A stretch of DNA of 64,000 nucleotides from CAVYUC01 sp963816685 (GCA_963816685.1 CAWFMB010000012.1:186001-250000); one strand, 5' to 3'. Shown: positions 52,813 to 61,816, counted from the stretch's first letter. Notes: generated from the sequence alone by a model not told the origin. Numbers and translations: made by a program.

Positions 52813-54117
52813 ATGAAAAAACTACTCTTCCTGTTATTTCTTCCGGTGCAACTGGTATTTGCCCAGCAACCTGTTACGCTGGAAGAGTGTTACCAACTGA
52901 CAAGGGAAAATTACCCAAACCTGGAAAAAGCAGAACTTTTGCAGGAGATTACAGCACTTAATAAGGAAAACATCAAAACCAACCACCTGCCGCAGGTTAC
53001 ATTAAACGGACAGGCAACATACCAGTCGGACGTTACCAAAGTGGATATTTCAATGCCTGGCGTTTCTATTCCGTCGGTTTCGAAGGACCAGTACAAGGCA
53101 TACGCCGAATTCCGGCAGTCGATATGGGATGGCGGACTGACTTCGGCCAACCAGGTGTTGGAAGATGCAATATTGGAAAGTAATCTCAGTGAACTGGAAG
53201 TTGAATTGTACAAGTTGAATGAGCAGGTAGCTCAGGCATTTTTTACCGTACTTGCCATGGAGCAGCAGGAAGAGGTGCTTGAGGCGCAAAAGGAAGTTTT
53301 GAAGGAAAAGCTGAAAGTGGTACAGTCCGGCATCAGAAATCAGACAGCAGAAAAATCGGCAGCGCTCTCCATCGAAGCTGAAATTCTGAACCTTGAACAA
53401 AATGAGCTGCAGCTGGAATCAGGGAAAAGCACAGCGCTGAAGATGCTTTCCATTTTAACCGGAAATGAAATAGAATCTGTTTCTGCCCTGGAATCCCAAC
53501 CATCTGATGTTGAACTGAGCCAGAAAATTACACGTCCGGAGTTACAACTATTTTCAAACCAGGTAGCCCAACTTGAAACCCAAAAGAACCTGCTGGACAA
53601 ATCACTTAACCCAAAAGTTTTCGGATTTGGTCAGGCAGGTTATGGTAAACCGGGACTGAATATGTTGAGTGACAGGTTCGACACATATTACCTGGTGGGA
53701 CTCGGTATTTCGTGGAATCCGTTCGACTGGAAACAAACCGGCCGCAGGAAAGAAGTACTGCATCTCCGCCAGGAAATAGTACAGCAACAGGAAAAATCGT
53801 TTAACCGGAATATTCAACTGCTTTTAACACAGCAATCGGAGCAGGTTAAGAAGCTGGAAAAAATGCTTGAGAATGACAACAAAATGGTGGAACTAAAAAC
53901 AGAAATCAGTAAAGCCACCACCTCAAAACTTGAAAACGGTACAATTAATTCGGCAGATTACGTGCGCGACATACAGGCTGAAACAATTGCCAAACTGAAC
54001 CGGGAGCTTCATGAAATTCAATTGAAAGAAGCAAAAGAGAAATACAGAATTATCCGCGGAGAAGTGATCAGTAATCAGTCGCAATTTGAAACAGATACTG
54101 ACGATACTTCATATTGA
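52813..54117 (+). CDS. TolC-family outer membrane efflux protein
   Basis: A 434-residue protein with signal peptide (LLFLLFLPVQLVFAQ). It has the TolC/OEP features: PVTLEECYQLTRENYPNLEK, a long helical hairpin region with FRQSIWDGGLTSANQVLEDA, and a second repeat starting near GLGISWNPFDWKQTGRRKEV. It forms the outer-membrane duct for the HlyD/ABC exporter encoded downstream. Confidence 0.92.
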   Translation: MKKLLFLLFLPVQLVFAQQPVTLEECYQLTRENYPNLEKAELLQEITALNKENIKTNHLPQVTLNGQATYQSDVTKVDISMPGVSIPSVSKDQYKAYAEFRQSIWDGGLTSANQVLEDAILESNLSELEVELYKLNEQVAQAFFTVLAMEQQEEVLEAQKEVLKEKLKVVQSGIRNQTAEKSAALSIEAEILNLEQNELQLESGKSTALKMLSILTGNEIESVSALESQPSDVELSQKITRPELQLFSNQVAQLETQKNLLDKSLNPKVFGFGQAGYGKPGLNMLSDRFDTYYLVGLGISWNPFDWKQTGRRKEVLHLRQEIVQQQEKSFNRNIQLLLTQQSEQVKKLEKMLENDNKMVELKTEISKATTSKLENGTINSADYVRDIQAETIAKLNRELHEIQLKEAKEKYRIIRGEVISNQSQFETDTDDTSY

Positions 54118-54244
54118 AATGGAAATCAAAAATGAGAAATTGTAAAGAACAGACAGTAAATTCAGCGGAGCTGGTCTTTTATTGAAAAAGAGGGAGGTAA
54201 AAGTGAATTTATATAAGACAGCAACAATCAAAAAATTATATACA

Positions 54245-55156
54245 ATGAAATATCAAATTCTAATTATCGCGATCGCCGCTCTTTTTACCGGTTGCGGCAA
54301 CAACGAGGAAAAATCGGATGCTTTTGGAAATTTTGAAGCCGACCCGGTTATTGTTTCATCAGAATCTTCGGGGAAAGTACTTCAGTTAAATGTGGAAAAA
54401 GGACAAGAAGTAGATACAGGCTTTGTGGCCGCTGTAATCGATTCCACGCAGCTTTACTTAAAATTGAAACAGTTGGAGGCACAGAAAGAAGCAGTGCAGT
54501 CGAAAAAGCAGAGCATCAGGGCGCAAATCGATGTGCCGCAACAACAGAAAACAAATCTGATGGAAGATAAAAGGCGTGTGGAAGACATGCTGAAAGATGG
54601 TGCAGCCACACAAAAACAACTGGATGATATTACAGGTCAGATTGCAGTTATCAACCGGCAGATTGAAAGCACGCAAACACAGTTTACTTCAGTAAACAAG
54701 GAACTGGATGTACTGAAAACTCAGGAAGCATCAACCAGAGATTTGATTGACCGCTGCCTGGTTAAATCGCCCGCAACCGGTACTGTTTTGGAAACTTATA
54801 TCGAACAGGGAGAGTTGGCAAACCCCGGAAAACCGCTGTTTAAAGTGGCCAACCTCAACCCGCTGACATTGAAAGTTTATATCAGCGGTGCCCAGTTGCC
54901 ACAAATTAATATTGGCAATGAAGTGGAAGTTCTTGTCGATAAAAATGCAGATGAAAAACAGTCGTTTAAGGGAAAAATAACATGGATTTCACCGGAAGCT
55001 GAATTCACACCTAAAATCATTCAAACAAAGGAAGAACGGGTGAAACTTGTATATGCAGTTAAAGTGGAAGTTCCGAATAACGGTACATTGAAAATCGGGA
55101 TGCCGGGGGAGGTGAATTGGGAAGCCTCTCCCGGCCTCTCCAAAGGAGAGGAGTAA
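54245..55156 (+). CDS. HlyD-family periplasmic adaptor lipoprotein with a repeat-derived tail
   Basis: A 303-residue membrane-fusion protein. Lipoprotein signal (IIAIAALFTGCGNN), biotinyl-lipoyl-like parts (SSGKVLQLNVEKGQEV and SPATGTVLETYIEQGELANP), a coiled-coil hairpin (about 80-165) and a beta barrel. It links the ABC exporter to TolC. The last ten codons (EASPGLSKGE) lie in a 30-bp palindromic repeat that also encodes the same peptide near the end of the first ATPase; the native protein probably ended shortly after KIGMPGE. The ATG at 54245 is chosen over a TTG at 54182 because the lipoprotein signal starts there. Confidence 0.9.
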   Translation: MKYQILIIAIAALFTGCGNNEEKSDAFGNFEADPVIVSSESSGKVLQLNVEKGQEVDTGFVAAVIDSTQLYLKLKQLEAQKEAVQSKKQSIRAQIDVPQQQKTNLMEDKRRVEDMLKDGAATQKQLDDITGQIAVINRQIESTQTQFTSVNKELDVLKTQEASTRDLIDRCLVKSPATGTVLETYIEQGELANPGKPLFKVANLNPLTLKVYISGAQLPQINIGNEVEVLVDKNADEKQSFKGKITWISPEAEFTPKIIQTKEERVKLVYAVKVEVPNNGTLKIGMPGEVNWEASPGLSKGEE

Positions 55157-55356
55157 AGAAAGGCCCCACCTAACCTCCCCAAAGGGGAGGAACCAGTGCC
55201 ACGATGAAATTTTCTGCAATCGAAAAAATCATATACAATCAAAAAATCACTTTGATAAATGAACGTCAACATGAAACATAATTCTTTCTCTTCTCCTCCC
55301 CTTCGGGGAGGTCGGGAGGGGTCCAGTCCACCTCCTTCGGAGGGGTTAGGGGAGGC
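55121..55356. repeat. REP-like palindromes spanning the HlyD 3' end and ATPase 5' end
   Basis: Four palindromic units: CCTCTCC/GGAGAGG at 55134-55152 within the HlyD tail, CCTCCCC/GGGGAGG at 55174-55190 in the gap, the same arms at 55295-55311, and CCTCC/GGAGG at 55331-55343 inside the next reading frame. Between and after them stand short lines such as CGGGAGGGG and GGTTAGGGGAGG. These are dispersed bacterial palindromic repeats that have inserted at gene ends. Confidence 0.85.
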
Positions 55357-56296
55357 TATAAAAATTAATGAAATATCAAAATCCTACTCAGAAACTCCGG
55401 CTCTAAAATCCATCTCGCTAAACGTTGAAAAAAACGAGCTCTTCGGACTGATTGGTCCGGATGGTGCAGGAAAAACAACGCTGATGCGAATTTTGATGAC
55501 GCTGTTGTTGCCGGATTCAGGTGAAGCAGAAATGGATGGACTGGATGTGGTTAAGGATTTCAAAAAGATAAGGCAGATTGTAGGTTACATGCCGGGACGG
55601 TTTTCGTTATATCAGGATCTGAGCGTGGAAGAGAACCTCAATTTTTTTGCAACGGTTTTCGGAACAACAGTAAAGGAAAATTACGATATCATCCGCGATA
55701 TTTACCATCAGATAGAGCCTTTCAAAACACGTCGTGCCGGACAATTATCAGGCGGAATGAAACAAAAACTGGCTTTGTCATGTGCCCTTATCCACAAACC
55801 TAAAATTCTTGTACTGGATGAACCCACCACAGGGGTGGATGCTGTCTCAAGAAAAGAATTCTGGGAAATGCTGAAGAAACTGCAGGCGAAGGAAATTACC
55901 ATCCTGGTATCTACGCCTTATATGGACGAAGCAAACCTATGCGATCGGGTGGCGCTGATTCAAAAAGGGGAAATTCTGGAGGTTGATACTCCGGCAGGAA
56001 TAACGAATAAATATCCACATAAAATCTTCCGGGTGCGTTCGGGTGAAATGTTCAGGCTGATTCAGGATTTAAGGGCTTTCGAAAAAGCAGAATCTGTTTT
56101 TGCCTTCGGGCAATTTGTACATTTTACCGGAATTGACGACGCTGTGGAATCCGCCGAACTGGATTCATACCTTCAAAAGAAAAACCATAAAAATGTGATG
56201 GTGGAAGAGATTGAACCCGGAATAGAGGATGTGTTTATGGGAATGGAAGCCTCTCCCGGCCTCTCCAAAGGAGAGCGGAAGGAAAAAGAAAAATAA
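55259..56296 (+). CDS. ABC transporter ATPase (YbhF N-half-like) with repeat-derived termini
   Basis: A 345-residue ATPase. Walker A GPDGAGKTTL, ABC signature LSGGMKQKLAL and Walker B ILVLDEPTTGVD are intact, and the fold starts at about residue 34 (IKINEISKSYSETPALKSIS). Residues about 11-33 (SSPPLRGGREG, SSPPPSEGLGEA) are translated palindromic repeat, and the tail EASPGLSKGE is the same peptide as the end of HlyD. No start codon lies between the repeat and the fold, so translation probably begins at ATG 55259 or 55271. With the next gene it corresponds to the two halves of YbhF. It powers drug or metabolite export. Confidence 0.9.
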   Translation: MNVNMKHNSFSSPPLRGGREGSSPPPSEGLGEAIKINEISKSYSETPALKSISLNVEKNELFGLIGPDGAGKTTLMRILMTLLLPDSGEAEMDGLDVVKDFKKIRQIVGYMPGRFSLYQDLSVEENLNFFATVFGTTVKENYDIIRDIYHQIEPFKTRRAGQLSGGMKQKLALSCALIHKPKILVLDEPTTGVDAVSRKEFWEMLKKLQAKEITILVSTPYMDEANLCDRVALIQKGEILEVDTPAGITNKYPHKIFRVRSGEMFRLIQDLRAFEKAESVFAFGQFVHFTGIDDAVESAELDSYLQKKNHKNVMVEEIEPGIEDVFMGMEASPGLSKGERKEKEK

Positions 56297-56377
56297 TGAA
56301 AAACTGAAATGAATTCAAAAGTGCATAAGAACGAACTTTCCCCTATGGGGGAAAATCCCGACAAGGAAAGGGGGCCG
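56245..56377. repeat. REP-like palindromes at the ATPase 1 / ATPase 2 junction
   Basis: The 30-nt stretch at 56245-56274 is identical to 55121-55150 and ends the first ATPase. A different palindrome, TTTCCCC/GGGGAAA at 56337-56354 with the partner line AAGGAAAGGGGG to about 56373, lies inside the first codons of ATPase 2. Confidence 0.8.
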
Positions 56378-57088
56378 GTAATAAAAGTGCGAAACCTGGT
56401 CAAAAAATTCGGCTCCTTCACGGCGAACGATAACCTCTCTTTCGATGTGTACAAAGGTGAAATCTTTGGTTTCCTTGGTGCCAATGGCGCAGGAAAAACA
56501 ACAGCTATCCGGATTTTGTGCGGACTCTCCTCGCCCACCTCGGGTGAATTGAATGTTGCCGGTTTTGATGTGTACCGCGAAACAGAAAAAATTAAAAAGA
56601 ACATTGGATATATGAGCCAGAAATTTTCACTGTACGAAGATCTGACGGTGGCTGAAAACATCAGGCTTTATGCGGGAATTTACGGGATTTCATCAAAGAA
56701 ACGAAAGGAGAAGATGGCGGAACTTCTGAGAAAGCTGGAGATGGAAAGCGCTAAAAATAAATTGATTTCCGGTCTTCCGCTTGGGTGGAAACAAAAGCTT
56801 GCTTTTTCGGTTGCAGTTTTCCATGAACCTAAAATTGTATTTCTCGATGAACCAACCGGAGGTGTGGACCCTGTAACCCGCCGTAAATTCTGGGACTTGA
56901 TTTACGAAGCTGCAAACGATGGAATTACTGTATTCGTAACTACCCATTACATGGATGAAGCCGAGTACTGCGACCGGGTTTCAATTATGAATGCCGGCAA
57001 AATTGAAGCGCTCGATACGCCAATGAAATTAAAGGAAAAATACAATGCAGAGAATATGGACGAGGTGTTTTTACAAATAGCACGGTAG
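56309..57088 (+). CDS. ABC transporter ATPase (YbhF C-half-like)
   Basis: A 259-residue ATPase with Walker A GANGAGKTTA, Walker B IVFLDEPTGGVDP and the atypical signature GLPLGWKQKLAF in place of LSGGQ, as is usual for the second half of YbhF-type proteins. The fold begins at about residue 24 (IKVRNLVKKF). The first codons (LSPMGENPDKERGP) lie in a palindromic repeat. The ATG at 56345 is a possible alternative start. Confidence 0.92.
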   Translation: MNSKVHKNELSPMGENPDKERGPVIKVRNLVKKFGSFTANDNLSFDVYKGEIFGFLGANGAGKTTAIRILCGLSSPTSGELNVAGFDVYRETEKIKKNIGYMSQKFSLYEDLTVAENIRLYAGIYGISSKKRKEKMAELLRKLEMESAKNKLISGLPLGWKQKLAFSVAVFHEPKIVFLDEPTGGVDPVTRRKFWDLIYEAANDGITVFVTTHYMDEAEYCDRVSIMNAGKIEALDTPMKLKEKYNAENMDEVFLQIAR

Positions 57089-57162
57089 CTGTGAGCTACG
57101 AGCCCATAGCCACAAGCGGGGAAAAGCTCAAAGCCCGAAGCTCAAAGCTAAAATCTAATAAA

Positions 57163-58269
57163 ATGAAACAACTAAAATCATTTATTAAAAAAGAATTCTT
57201 CCACATTTTTCGCGATACGCGAACGATGCTGATTTTGTTTGGTATTCCGGTGGCACAGTTGCTGATTTTCGGGACAGTAATTAAAAATGAAATTCAGGAT
57301 GTGCATATTGCAGTATACGACCAGTCGAAGGATGAGACTACTCAAAAAATTACCAGCAAGTTATTATCATCAGGATATTTTATTTTGGATGAAAACCTCG
57401 AAAATATAAATGGTGTTGAAGAAATCTTCAAAAAAGGAAAAGTGAAGGAGGTAGTTGTTTTTGGGAGCAATTTCGGTGAAAAACTTTTGAAAGAAGGCGC
57501 CGCCGATGTACAATTGATAGCCGACGCTTCCGATCCAAATATGGCGCGGCTTGTGATTTCATACACCAAAGGAATTATGAACGATTACCTCAGAAAAACG
57601 AATCCAAACCTGCAGATCCCCATGCAAATTCAGCCCGAAGTCCGCATGTATTTTAATGAAGAAATGAAAAGCGCCTACATGTTTGTGCCCGGTGTGATGG
57701 CACTCATATTAATGCTCATTTCTGCAATGATGACTTCTATTTCCATCACCCGCGAAAAAGAGCTGGGAACAATGGAAGTGCTGCTGGTTTCACCATTGCG
57801 GCCTGTACAAATTATTGTTGGCAAAGTAATTCCATACCTTCTGCTTTCCATTGCCAATGCATTTATTATCGTTTTTATCGGCCATTTTATTTTTGGTGTA
57901 CCCGTTACCGGAAGCTTCATCCTGCTGATGCTCGAAACCATATTGTTTATTCTGATGGCGCTGTGCCTCGGAATCCTGATCTCCACAATGGCAAAAAACC
58001 AAATGGTGGCCATGTTTATTTCGATGATTGCCCTGATGCTGCCAACCATCATCTTATCAGGCTTCATTTTCCCTATTGAAAATATGCCGGTTGTGTTGCA
58101 ATGGCTTAGCCACATGATGCCTGCCCGGTATTTCATAACTATCATTCGCGGAATCATGCTAAAAGGAGTCGGATTTATATATGTCTGGAAAGAAACTTTG
58201 ATTTTAATTGGAATGACATTGTTTTTTGTGTTGGTAAGTGTGAGAAAGTTTAAGATTCGGTTAGAATAG
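57163..58269 (+). CDS. ABC-2 type permease (YbhS-like)
   Basis: A 368-residue permease. One N-terminal helix (MLILFGIPVAQLLIFGTVI), a large periplasmic domain (about 50-175), and five C-terminal helices with AYMFVPGVMALILMLISAMM, TREKELGTMEVLLVSPLRPV and SGFIFPIENMPVVLQWLSHM. The ATG at 57163 is chosen over an in-frame GTG at 57091, because the latter extension is a repeat (GTGAGCTACGAG, CTCAAAGC words). Confidence 0.92.
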   Translation: MKQLKSFIKKEFFHIFRDTRTMLILFGIPVAQLLIFGTVIKNEIQDVHIAVYDQSKDETTQKITSKLLSSGYFILDENLENINGVEEIFKKGKVKEVVVFGSNFGEKLLKEGAADVQLIADASDPNMARLVISYTKGIMNDYLRKTNPNLQIPMQIQPEVRMYFNEEMKSAYMFVPGVMALILMLISAMMTSISITREKELGTMEVLLVSPLRPVQIIVGKVIPYLLLSIANAFIIVFIGHFIFGVPVTGSFILLMLETILFILMALCLGILISTMAKNQMVAMFISMIALMLPTIILSGFIFPIENMPVVLQWLSHMMPARYFITIIRGIMLKGVGFIYVWKETLILIGMTLFFVLVSVRKFKIRLE

Positions 58270-58360
58270 CTGTGAGCTGCGAGTAACGAGCTTTTAGCTT
58301 TTAAGTGCTAATAATAAGTTTAATGATTCAAAATATTAATAACTAAAAAAGAAAACAAAA

Positions 58361-58696
58361 TGAAAAACTTTAAAAATCTGAAGGTGTGGCAAAAAGGTAT
58401 TGATTTAGTAGTTGAAACGTATAACAAAATTGAAAAGTTTCCCAAAGAAGAGCTATTTGGGTTGACGAGTCAAATAAAGCGTTCTGCAATTTCAATTCCT
58501 TCCAATATTGCTGAAGGTTCTGGGAGAGGACACCGATAAAGATTTCAATCGATTTCTAGATGTCGCTTTAGGTTCATCTTTCGAGCTGGAAACGCAATTA
58601 ATAATTGCCAATCGCCTCAAATTTCTAAATGACAAAGATTATTCTGCATTAAGTGAACAACTTGATGAAGAACAAAAAATGATTATCGGACTATAA
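58361..58696 (+). pseudogene. Frameshifted four-helix-bundle gene within the efflux operon
   Basis: From ATG 58361 the frame reads MKNFKNLKVWQKGIDLVVET and SQIKRSAISIPSNIAEGSGR, then stops at TAA near 58537. The next frame continues with TDKDFNRFLDVALGSSFELE, TQLIIANRLKFLNDKDYSAL and ends at 58696. One extra base near 58530 (GGA-C-ACC) accounts for it. The joined reading is a complete member of the 23S rRNA intervening-sequence four-helix-bundle family. It separates the two permease genes, and short repeats (AGCTGTGAGC at 58269; AGCTCAAAGCTCAAAGCT near 58730) flank it. Confidence 0.82.
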
Positions 58697-58751
58697 AAAA
58701 AATTAAGATAGCCTGCTCGAAACTCTTAGCTCAAAGCTCAAAGCTAATTTT

Positions 58752-59870
58752 ATGAAAACAATACTCTACATACTTCAAAAAGAATTCCGGCAGATTTTTC
58801 GTAATAAAACCATGCTGCCGATGATCTTTGGAATTCCACTGCTGCAAATGCTGATATTGGTTTATGCCGCTACTTTCGACATGAAAAAGATCGATATGAT
58901 GGTTGTTGATAAGGATTTATCTTCTGCATCACGGCAATTGGTTGCGAAATTTGATGCCATTCCGTTTTACAATGTGAAGCAGGCAGTGCCTGACGAAAAA
59001 CTGGCGGAAGAATTTCTGCTCAATGATGAAGCAGATGTTATCCTGGTAATTCCGGCCAATATGGAACGCAACCTGGTGCGGGAAAATAAAGGTCAACTGC
59101 AGCTCCTTATTAATGCCATTGATGGAAATTCGGCACAATTAATTTTCTCTTATTCAGTACAAATTATCAGTGGTTTCAACCAAAATCTTGTGGCGGAGTG
59201 GACAGGCAAGCCCGAATTTGCACCACCCTCAAAACTGAATATCGCTGAAAGTTACTGGTACAATAGCGAACTTGACTACAAATGGTACATGGCCCCGGGG
59301 ATTCTGGCCATACTGGTGACCATCATCGGGATGTTTATGTCGGGAATGAACCTGGTACGTGAAAAGGAAATTGGCACCATTGAGCAGTTGAATGTTACGC
59401 CGGTAAAAAAATATCAGTTCATCATCGGCAAACTGGTGCCGTTTTGGGTGATCGCCCTTTTTGATCTTGCTTTTGGATTGTTCATCGCCTGGCTGGTCTT
59501 CGATTTACCAATCGTTGGAAGTTTGTTACTTTTATTTGGATTCGCCGGTGTTTATCTCATCAGTGTGCTGGGTCTCGGTCTGTTTATTTCAACCGTAACT
59601 GATACACAGCAACAGGTCATGTTTGTGAGTTTCTTTTTTATGATAGTTTTTATTTTGATGGGAGGAATTTTTACCCCCGTGGAAAGTATGCCACACTGGG
59701 CCCAAACTGCCGACCGGCTCAATCCGATTTTCTATTTCATGAAAATTATGCGCAATGTGATCTTGAAAGGCTCCGGCTTTTTTGATTTAATGGAAGAATT
59801 TATCTCGTTACTGATACTTGGTGCCCTTTTTCTGAGTCTTGCGATTTGGCGTTACCGGAAAACAACCTAG
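58752..59870 (+). CDS. ABC-2 type permease (YbhR-like)
   Basis: A 372-residue permease, paralogous in layout to the one upstream: KEFRQIFRNKTMLPMIFGIP at the start, an extracytoplasmic domain with VIPANMERNLVRENKGQLQL, then helices with KWYMAPGILAILVTIIGMFM, REKEIGTIEQLNVTPVKKYQ and GGIFTPVESMPHWAQTADRL. It forms the second half of the membrane channel. Last gene of the operon; no clear terminator was seen. Confidence 0.92.
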   Translation: MKTILYILQKEFRQIFRNKTMLPMIFGIPLLQMLILVYAATFDMKKIDMMVVDKDLSSASRQLVAKFDAIPFYNVKQAVPDEKLAEEFLLNDEADVILVIPANMERNLVRENKGQLQLLINAIDGNSAQLIFSYSVQIISGFNQNLVAEWTGKPEFAPPSKLNIAESYWYNSELDYKWYMAPGILAILVTIIGMFMSGMNLVREKEIGTIEQLNVTPVKKYQFIIGKLVPFWVIALFDLAFGLFIAWLVFDLPIVGSLLLLFGFAGVYLISVLGLGLFISTVTDTQQQVMFVSFFFMIVFILMGGIFTPVESMPHWAQTADRLNPIFYFMKIMRNVILKGSGFFDLMEEFISLLILGALFLSLAIWRYRKTT

Positions 59871-60105
59871 GAAGTGAGTAGTGATCAGTGGCAGTCAACA
59901 GTCTAAATTCGCAAACAAATACCGATTTTGCTATTCTTTCCTCCACTGGCAAATATTTGCAGTTAAAACAAGTCTTCAAAAAAGGATTACAGGAATCGGA
60001 AACAGAAAATCTGATCCCACATAACGTTGAGATGGAGGACATAAAACAATAATACAGCACCAAATAATGAAGATTCTTTGGACACTCCCTTCAGCAACGA
60101 AGGTT

Positions 60106-60648
60106 TCAAAATCCGTTATATCTGATTTTATATGAATTAATCAGTAATCCTTCTTCAAAAATTTCTGAATCCAGTAAAGTCAGTTTATAACTCTTTGTTG
60201 AATTGCCAAATAACTTTACTCCTTTTCCCAACAGCAAAGGATTTATCTTTAACTTCAATACATCAATCTGTTCATTTTCCAATAACCATCCTGCAAAAAT
60301 TCCACCGCCGCAAAGGTAAATATCGGTATTCGATTCCTTCCTTATTCTTTTGATTTCACTTAAATCAATTCGTTTGATTTTTAACTTTTCGTGCGCGTTT
60401 TTTAATGATAAACGTTCTGAAAAAATAAAATGCTCCATATGCGGATAAGCAAGTTCTCCGGGTTTGAGGCCAAATTTATATCCGAATTCATATGTGTTTT
60501 TACCCATAATGACCGTTTCAAAACTATTCAGATCGTTCAAATATTTTTGTATTCCGTTACCTTCTCCCGCAAAATCACCTATATTCCCATTTTCTCCAGA
60601 TATAAAACCATCAAGTGAAGTTGCAACGTAATAAACAATTTTATTCAT
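60106..60648 (-). CDS. DHFR/RibD-C-like reductase
   Basis: A 180-residue protein of the RibD C-terminal/dihydrofolate reductase-like family: KIVYYVATSLDGFISGENGN, VIMGKNTYEFGYKFG, YLCGGGIFAGWLLE and KLKINPLLLGKGVKLFG. It probably reduces a small pteridine- or flavin-related substrate with NADPH; the substrate is unknown. The 235-nt gap before it shows nothing notable. Confidence 0.9.
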   Translation of the reverse strand: MNKIVYYVATSLDGFISGENGNIGDFAGEGNGIQKYLNDLNSFETVIMGKNTYEFGYKFGLKPGELAYPHMEHFIFSERLSLKNAHEKLKIKRIDLSEIKRIRKESNTDIYLCGGGIFAGWLLENEQIDVLKLKINPLLLGKGVKLFGNSTKSYKLTLLDSEIFEEGLLINSYKIRYNGF

Positions 60649-60737
60649 TCCCTTTTATTATTTCAAAAGGAAACAATGTACTCATTATTGGATTATTGTA
60701 TACAACGAAACAAGACTTTTTCTCCATCCGGATGAAA

Positions 60738-60769
60738 GTTGTTTAATGATTGATAAAAAATTATATTTG
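60738..60769 (+). promoter_or_regulatory. Promoter of the aldo/keto reductase gene
   Basis: GTTG (60738-60741), a 20-nt spacer and TATATTTG (60762-60769) match the Bacteroidota consensus with one mismatch at -33, 29 nt before the ATG. Confidence 0.7.
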
Positions 60770-60797
60770 TGTGGTTTCAAATAAAATTATAAGATAA

Positions 60798-61742
60798 ATG
60801 GAAGAGACAAATAAAAAAGGAATTAACAGACGTGAATTTTTGCAGACAGGAGCAAAACTAACAGCTGCAGGAATTTTGGCAGGTTTTGGAACAACCAGTC
60901 TGTTTGGAGCTGTTGCGGGAACCCCAATAGGAGAACCGGTTGATCGGATTACGCTGAATAATGGTTCAAAAATGCCCATCCTTGGTTTCGGAACGTTGTA
61001 CCTGAATGATGAACAGGGTGCCAACTGTGTAGCCGATGCCATTTCACTGGGTTACCGGCTCATCGATACTGCCACTGTTTACGGAAACGAGGAAGCAGTT
61101 GGCAAAGGAATTAAACAAAGTGGAATCGACCGTAATGATTTGTTTGTCACCTCAAAATTATGGGTCGATGATTCAGGGTATGAAAAAGGAAAAAAAGCTT
61201 TTGAAACATCACTGAATAAATTGCAGACCGATTACCTGGACCTGTACCTCATCCACCGGCCGCGGGGCGATGTGGATGGTTCGTGGAAGCTTATGGAGGA
61301 ATTGTACAAAGCTGGCAAAATCAAGGCCATTGGAGTAAGTAATTTCACACCGGCACAAATTAAAGATTTAGTGAATAAATTCGATGTAAAACCAGCCGTC
61401 AATCAGATTGAAACACATGCTTTCTTCCACCAGCCAAATGACCATGAATTCCTAAAGGAAACCGGCATCCAGCATGAAGCCTGGTCGCCGCTGGCGCAGG
61501 GACGAAACAACCATTTCTCCAATGAAACACTGGCAGAAATTGGCAAAAAATACGGCAAAAACAATGCACAGGTAGCATTGCGCTGGCACTATCAGCGGGG
61601 AATTATTCCTATCCCCCGTTCATCAAATAAAGCGCACATGAAGGAAAACCTGGACATTTTTGATTTTGAACTGACCAATGCCGACCTCAAAAAAATAGAA
61701 CCACTCGATTTAAATACCACCCAGTTTCCGGAGTGGGAATAA
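60798..61742 (+). CDS. Aldo/keto reductase with Tat-type signal
   Basis: A 314-residue enzyme. The N-terminus has a twin-arginine motif (INRREFLQTG, Arg11-Arg12) and a hydrophobic stretch, so periplasmic export by Tat is likely. The AKR tetrad is seen as Asp and Tyr in LIDTATVYGNEEAVGKGI, Lys in VTSKLW and His in LYLIHRPRG, with GVSNFTPAQI and cofactor-binding IPIPRSSNKAHMKENL. An exported AKR is uncommon, because NADPH is cytoplasmic. Confidence 0.9.
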   Translation: MEETNKKGINRREFLQTGAKLTAAGILAGFGTTSLFGAVAGTPIGEPVDRITLNNGSKMPILGFGTLYLNDEQGANCVADAISLGYRLIDTATVYGNEEAVGKGIKQSGIDRNDLFVTSKLWVDDSGYEKGKKAFETSLNKLQTDYLDLYLIHRPRGDVDGSWKLMEELYKAGKIKAIGVSNFTPAQIKDLVNKFDVKPAVNQIETHAFFHQPNDHEFLKETGIQHEAWSPLAQGRNNHFSNETLAEIGKKYGKNNAQVALRWHYQRGIIPIPRSSNKAHMKENLDIFDFELTNADLKKIEPLDLNTTQFPEWE

Positions 61743-61763
61743 AGATTTAACCGTATAGAGCAC

Positions 61764-61816
61764 AAAGGAGGCGCAAAGTAATACTAAAACTTTACGTCTC
61801 TTTTGTTTTTTTTTTA
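61764..61816 (+). terminator. Terminator of the aldo/keto reductase gene
   Basis: A 17-bp stem with two G.U pairs and one mismatch (61764-61780 with 61790-61806) is followed by ten T. Confidence 0.85.

Noticed and set aside
55202..55281. 25-codon frame starting ATG 55204 between HlyD and ATPase 1
   Set aside because: Too short, overlaps the start of the ATPase in another frame, and has no recognisable features; it may be debris between repeats.
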